Below are positions 5,352 through 7,712 of a DNA stretch of 7,712 bases, one piece after another. Below the pieces are notes generated by a model. The model had not been told where the DNA came from. It worked only from the letters and a program-made list of their open reading frames with translations, and ran no database searches. Source of the stretch: Caulobacteraceae bacterium (GTDB lineage: Bacteria > Pseudomonadota > Alphaproteobacteria > Caulobacterales > Caulobacteraceae). The DNA lies in assembly GCA_004144935.1 (NCBI GenBank), contig SDZP01000160.1, positions 1-7,712 on the forward strand, given 5' to 3'. The position numbers and the translations under genes were made by a program. The first letter of the stretch is position 1; each line of letters begins with the position of its first letter.

Positions 5352-5558
5352 TCAGTGGGAGGCCAGCAGAGCCTTCCCCGCGGAGGTCCACCGCCCACCT
5401 CGGGCATGGGGACTGATCATCCCGTGTTCGACAAGCCGTTCCACGGCCTCCTCGCCGGCGCTGATGCACAGGTGGTCGAGGTCTCCGTCAGGAGCGCGGA
5501 GATACTGGTCGCACATCAGCGCGAGAGGCCGCAGCAGGCGCTTTTCGTTCTCGGTCAT
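5352..5558 (-). CDS. Hypothetical 68-residue protein, possibly winged-helix-like
   Basis: I do not recognise the family. From the ATG at 5558 the product is 68 residues, helical and with two cysteines (C16, C31). It ends in a segment (AVERLVEHGMISPHARGGRW, then TSAGKALL) whose helix, short strand and 'TxAG' ending resemble the recognition helix and wing of small winged-helix proteins. This is resemblance only. A TTG at 5642 would give 96 residues and sits 9 bases after the stop of the upstream Sel1 gene with GAGAGG before it, which would suit coupling. However, the extra 28 codons show only moderate third-position G+C (about 15 of 27) while the codons after 5558 are strongly GC-biased, so the shorter form is preferred. 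It is probably the last gene of the operon that includes the Sel1-repeat gene. Confidence 0.55.
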   Translation of the reverse strand: MTENEKRLLRPLALMCDQYLRAPDGDLDHLCISAGEEAVERLVEHGMISPHARGGRWTSAGKALLASH

Positions 5559-5651
5559 CCGATCCGGGTGGTCCGCGAAGGTGCTTTCATCGACGGAACG
5601 ATGTGCAATCCGCCGATTACTGGCAAGCTCGTAGGAAACCAACGATCCCTC

Positions 5652-6359
5652 TCATGGACCATCGTGACGACCGATAGCAGGGGATCGGAGCAAACCTTCG
5701 CAGCCTACCAATTGGCCCGGACGCAATGCGCCGGGAGCGGTCGTACGAAGGAAATCCCCTGATCCCATGAGAGGAGGCTCACGCCTGGCTCTCATGATTT
5801 CAACAGCCAAAGGCAAGATGTTCAGCCATCCCTCAATACGGCCTCGGAAACCTGCGTATCCTCGAGCGAGCGCCAGGATCACCCCTCTCTTGGACATCAG
5901 GTGGCCCAGGGAATAGCCCTCTCGCCAGAGACGTAGCGCCCGTTTCCGATCGACAGGAACGCCATGGCCATACGCATACATGTAGGCCAGCGCGTCGTAC
6001 GCCGGCGGATAGCTTCTTGCGACCGCCGCTTGCAGGGCCTCGATCGCTTCGCCGTACTGCTCCATTCGAGAATGAGCCAATCCCAGGCCATGCAGTCCAC
6101 GTGTGGATCCGGACTCTACGGCGGCCTGATACCAGGCGACCGCGAGCGGAAGAGCCTGCTCATACCCCCAGCCCTTCATCATGCAGCCGGCCACCAGCAG
6201 CATGCTGTTGAGGGAGCCGCGATGGGCGAGGGCCTCTAACGCGTCCAGGCCATCGCGCCAGTCTGGCCCTAGCAGAAGATCGCGGGCCTGCGCGAACTCG
6301 GCGAAATAGGGATCGTTGCGACCGTCGACGCCGTCGAATGTCCCCATTGCCCCGATCAT
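5652..6359 (-). CDS. Sel1/TPR-like repeat protein
   Basis: This is a 235-residue protein of alpha-helical repeats. Three consecutive Sel1-like units of about 34-36 residues are visible at about 51-86, 87-118 and 119-154. The third is the clearest (AYDALAYMYAYGHGVPVDRK, then RALRLWREGYSLGH). Such repeats form protein-binding solenoids, and no enzymatic domain is present. No signal peptide is seen, so it is probably cytosolic. The start is uncertain: ATG at 6359 is used, with TTG at 6374 and ATG at 6347 as alternatives, and none has a convincing ribosome binding site. The last 38 residues or so, from about residue 198, lose helical character and third-position G+C falls to about 50%. The C-terminus may therefore be an extension created by a lost stop or an old frameshift. 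A small unknown gene follows closely on the same strand. Confidence 0.68.
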   Translation of the reverse strand: MIGAMGTFDGVDGRNDPYFAEFAQARDLLLGPDWRDGLDALEALAHRGSLNSMLLVAGCMMKGWGYEQALPLAVAWYQAAVESGSTRGLHGLGLAHSRMEQYGEAIEALQAAVARSYPPAYDALAYMYAYGHGVPVDRKRALRLWREGYSLGHLMSKRGVILALARGYAGFRGRIEGWLNILPLAVEIMRARREPPLMGSGDFLRTTAPGALRPGQLVGCEGLLRSPAIGRHDGP

Positions 6360-6424
6360 GTCCTCGTCGCCCAAGGGTCACCCGCACGAATTTGAGGACA
6401 CGGTAGCGCACCTCCGGGCCAACT

Positions 6425-6448
6425 GCGAAGCCTTGGCCAAGCCTTCGC
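6425..6448. repeat. Imperfect 24-bp palindrome between two - strand genes
   Basis: The two 12-base halves are reverse complements except for one C-C mismatch (6431 and 6442). The centre is TTGGCCAA and the outer arms are GCGAAG and CTTCGC. It lies 23 bases after the stop of the 106-residue gene and 65 bases before the Sel1-gene start. It could act as a terminator hairpin (loop GGCC, no T-run) or as a dimeric regulator site. Confidence 0.45.
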
Positions 6449-6471
6449 GGGTGTCTGAGGAGGGCGCGGGC

Positions 6472-6792
6472 TTAGCCTCGCCAACCCGACGCGGTGCTAT
6501 GGGACGTCATCCAACGGCAGCCCTGTTCAAAAGCGGCATCCAGAGCGGCGCTGACCTCGAAGGTCGGGACGGTCCAATGGTGCGAAAAGTCTTCGTGCTC
6601 CAATACCTCGATGGACCAGAGGTGAACCGCGACGGTGTCCCCGACGGGCGGATCGAGGGAAATCTGGCAGCAGAAGTCCCCGCGCGAGAAGTAGGCGAAC
6701 CGCGCTTCGTCGTTCCCGTTCTGCTTTAGAAGCTGCAGGTCATGCTTCTCGGCCCAACGATCCAGGGCGCTGTCGATCGCAGCATAAGACAT
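6472..6792 (-). CDS. Hypothetical 106-residue protein
   Basis: I do not recognise a named family. The protein is soluble, acidic and rich in aromatic residues. It begins with a predicted helix (MSYAAIDSALDRWAEKHDL), followed by alternating strand-like segments (ARFAYFSRGDFCCQISLDPP, then DTVAVHLWSIEVLE), and ends in a helix (SAALDAAFEQGCRWM). That is a compact alpha/beta domain of the kind found in small immunity or regulatory proteins, but no function is claimed. Cysteines are C41, C42 and C92. There is no signal peptide or membrane segment. The ATG at 6792 has a modest AGG-containing site 8-10 bases upstream. It diverges from the MFS transporter gene across 256 bp. Its stop is followed by the 24-bp palindrome, so it may be separate from the Sel1 gene. 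Confidence 0.6.
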   Translation of the reverse strand: MSYAAIDSALDRWAEKHDLQLLKQNGNDEARFAYFSRGDFCCQISLDPPVGDTVAVHLWSIEVLEHEDFSHHWTVPTFEVSAALDAAFEQGCRWMTSHSTASGWRG

Positions 6793-6870
6793 GGATGACC
6801 TGCTATCAGACCGGCGCGGGGTTCAAGAGTATGGCGCGCAGGCAGACGTTGGTCACGCCTCGAAGGCGGG

Positions 6871-6891
6871 GCCACGTCCCCATCACGTGGC
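6871..6891. promoter_or_regulatory. Perfect 7-bp dyad in the divergent intergenic region
   Basis: GCCACGT (6871-6877) and ACGTGGC (6885-6891) are exact reverse complements around a 7-base centre, a 21-bp site. It lies 79 bases from the 106-residue gene and 158 bases from the MFS start. Its size and symmetry suit a dimeric transcription factor such as a TetR- or LuxR-type regulator, none of which is encoded nearby. Confidence 0.4.
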
Positions 6892-6980
6892 GCCCTGCAT
6901 TCCAGACACGGGGAGCCTTGAGCCGCCTTTCGCCCTCTCCGAAACGCGCACGCTTTTCTTTTAGGCCGGGCGGCCCGCAG

Positions 6981-6986
6981 TATAAT
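6981..6986 (+). promoter_or_regulatory. Consensus -10 box (TATAAT) for the MFS gene
   Basis: This is a perfect TATAAT in GC-rich DNA, 62 bases before the MFS ATG. The hexamer 17 bases upstream (CTTTTA) matches the -35 consensus poorly. It would give a leader of about 55 bases. Confidence 0.35.
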
Positions 6987-7048
6987 GGTCGCCGCTTCGA
7001 TAGACGGTCCAGGGGGAACCGGCCGGCGACTCCTGCTAACGGAACCCC

Positions 7049-7712
7049 ATGCCCACCCAGCTGCGCCTTGGCCTCTACTACTGCGCCATCTTCATCGGCA
7101 CGGGCGCCAGCCTGCCCTACATGCCGGTGTGGTTCCGCGCCCAGGGCCTGAGCGGGGCGGAGATCGGGGTGATCCTGGCGGCGCCGTCGCTGGCGCGCAT
7201 CATCATCTCGCCGGTCGCCGCCGTCTGGGCCGACGGTTTCCGCCTCCGGCGCACGCCGATGGTCATCGTCGGGGCGGTGGCGGCCCTGGCCTACGGTATC
7301 ATCGGCCTGACCCATGGCTTCACCGCCTGGCTGCTGGCCTGGACCATCGCCGCCGCCATGCTCGGCACCCTGCCGTCGCTGGCCGACGTGATGGGCCTGC
7401 GGCTGTCGCGGCGGGAGGGGTTCTCCTATCCGGTCGCCCGCAGCCTCGGCTCGGTGGCCTTCATCGTCGCCAACCTCTGCGTCGGCGCCCTGCTGGGCTG
7501 GATGACTCCGGACCTGGTGCTGTTCTGGACCATCGGGGCGGCCGTCCTCGCCGCCGTCTTCGCCCGGCTGCTGTTGCCGGCCGAGCCGGTGCACGAGGGC
7601 GGGGAGGGGCCGCCGCGGTCTTCCCGCCTGCGCGGCCTGTCGGACCTGATGCGCAACCGCGGCTTCATGCTGGCGGTCGTCGGCTGCGGCCTGATCCAGG
7701 CCACCCACGGCT
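7049..7712 (+). CDS. MFS transporter, N-terminal 221 residues (3' end outside window)
   Basis: The frame opens after an in-frame TAA at 7037-7039 and stays open to the window edge. The ATG at 7049 has GGAA 4 bases upstream. The translation has about seven membrane segments: residues about 7-27, 36-57, 70-87, 91-115, 131-152, 156-176 and 206 onward. The segment WADGFRLRRTP (60-70) takes the place of the MFS loop 2-3 motif. The start (LRLGLYYCAIFIGTGASLPY, then MPVWFRAQGLSGAEIGVI) resembles the MFS_1-like/HcaT group related to 3-phenylpropionate permease. Bacterial members of this group are proton-coupled importers, but the substrate of this one cannot be told. It is an inner-membrane protein. 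A cytoplasmic loop (about 178-205) separates the two six-helix halves, and the second half is missing here. Confidence is high for MFS, lower for the subgroup. Confidence 0.88.
   Translation, partial: MPTQLRLGLYYCAIFIGTGASLPYMPVWFRAQGLSGAEIGVILAAPSLARIIISPVAAVWADGFRLRRTPMVIVGAVAALAYGIIGLTHGFTAWLLAWTIAAAMLGTLPSLADVMGLRLSRREGFSYPVARSLGSVAFIVANLCVGALLGWMTPDLVLFWTIGAAVLAAVFARLLLPAEPVHEGGEGPPRSSRLRGLSDLMRNRGFMLAVVGCGLIQATHG

Noticed and set aside
5559..5642. TTG start giving a 96-residue form of the small gene
   Set aside because: The spacing and GAGAGG site are attractive, but the extra codons lack the codon bias of the rest, so it is kept only as an alternative.
6965..6976. GGCC-GGGC-GGCC hairpin beside a T-rich stretch as a terminator
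   Set aside because: The T-rich stretch precedes the stem on the + strand, and on the - strand the stem is followed by an A-rich run, so neither direction fits an intrinsic terminator.
6806..7708. Long - strand open frame (300 codons) opposite the MFS gene
   Set aside because: The + strand translation is a clear membrane transporter, while the - strand product is His/Gln/Arg/Asp-rich and lacks family features.
1..7712. CRISPR array, tRNA, rRNA, insertion sequence, integrase or defence system
   Set aside because: I saw no regularly spaced repeats, cloverleaf, transposase, recombinase or known defence domain in either strand.

Overview
This is a high-GC window (roughly two thirds G+C by eye) from an alphaproteobacterium. 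A Caulobacterales member (Caulobacter, Phenylobacterium or Brevundimonas-like) is my best guess. That rests on the composition, the DUF1176 and DUF2164 proteins, and an arsenic cluster built around an aquaglyceroporin rather than an efflux pump. The genus is inference, since no RNA gene or marker gene is present.

Layout. Positions 1-713 (+) hold the 3' end of a DUF1176 gene, overlapped by a DUF2164 gene. Positions 808-1146 (-) hold a GFA-fold zinc protein with base composition unlike its neighbours. Positions 1249-2067 (-) hold a secreted protein joining an EF-hand-like loop to an OmpA-type peptidoglycan-binding domain, with a strong inverted repeat in its leader. Positions 2225-2863 (-) hold a glutathione S-transferase, separated from arsH by a gap with two competing hairpins.

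Positions 2983-5243 are the functional core: arsH (-) diverges from arsR-aqpS-arsC (+), the arrangement of genes known from Sinorhizobium-type arsenic resistance. Established family roles give this scheme: ArsC reduces arsenate to arsenite, the AqpS channel lets arsenite leave down its gradient, ArsH oxidises trivalent organoarsenicals (or acts as an FMN reductase), and ArsR represses both sides from an AT-rich dyad between arsH and arsR. There is no arsB or acr3 in view. The most notable anomaly is in arsC: a segment of about 13 codons reads as typical ArsC only in another frame. Two compensating indels therefore appear to have scrambled a loop and removed four residues while leaving all the catalytic residues in frame.

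Positions 5352-6792 (-) carry three poorly known genes (a 68-residue protein, a Sel1-repeat protein and a 106-residue protein) in a stretch of lower G+C and relaxed third-codon-position bias, with an imperfect 24-bp palindrome between two of them. Positions 6793-7048 are a divergent promoter region with a perfect 7-bp dyad and a consensus -10 box. A 5'-complete MFS transporter gene starts at 7049 and runs off the window. I found no mobile element, CRISPR array, tRNA or rRNA, and no convincing new multi-gene system. The value lies in the arsC lesion, the AqpS filter substitution and several unexplained inverted repeats.
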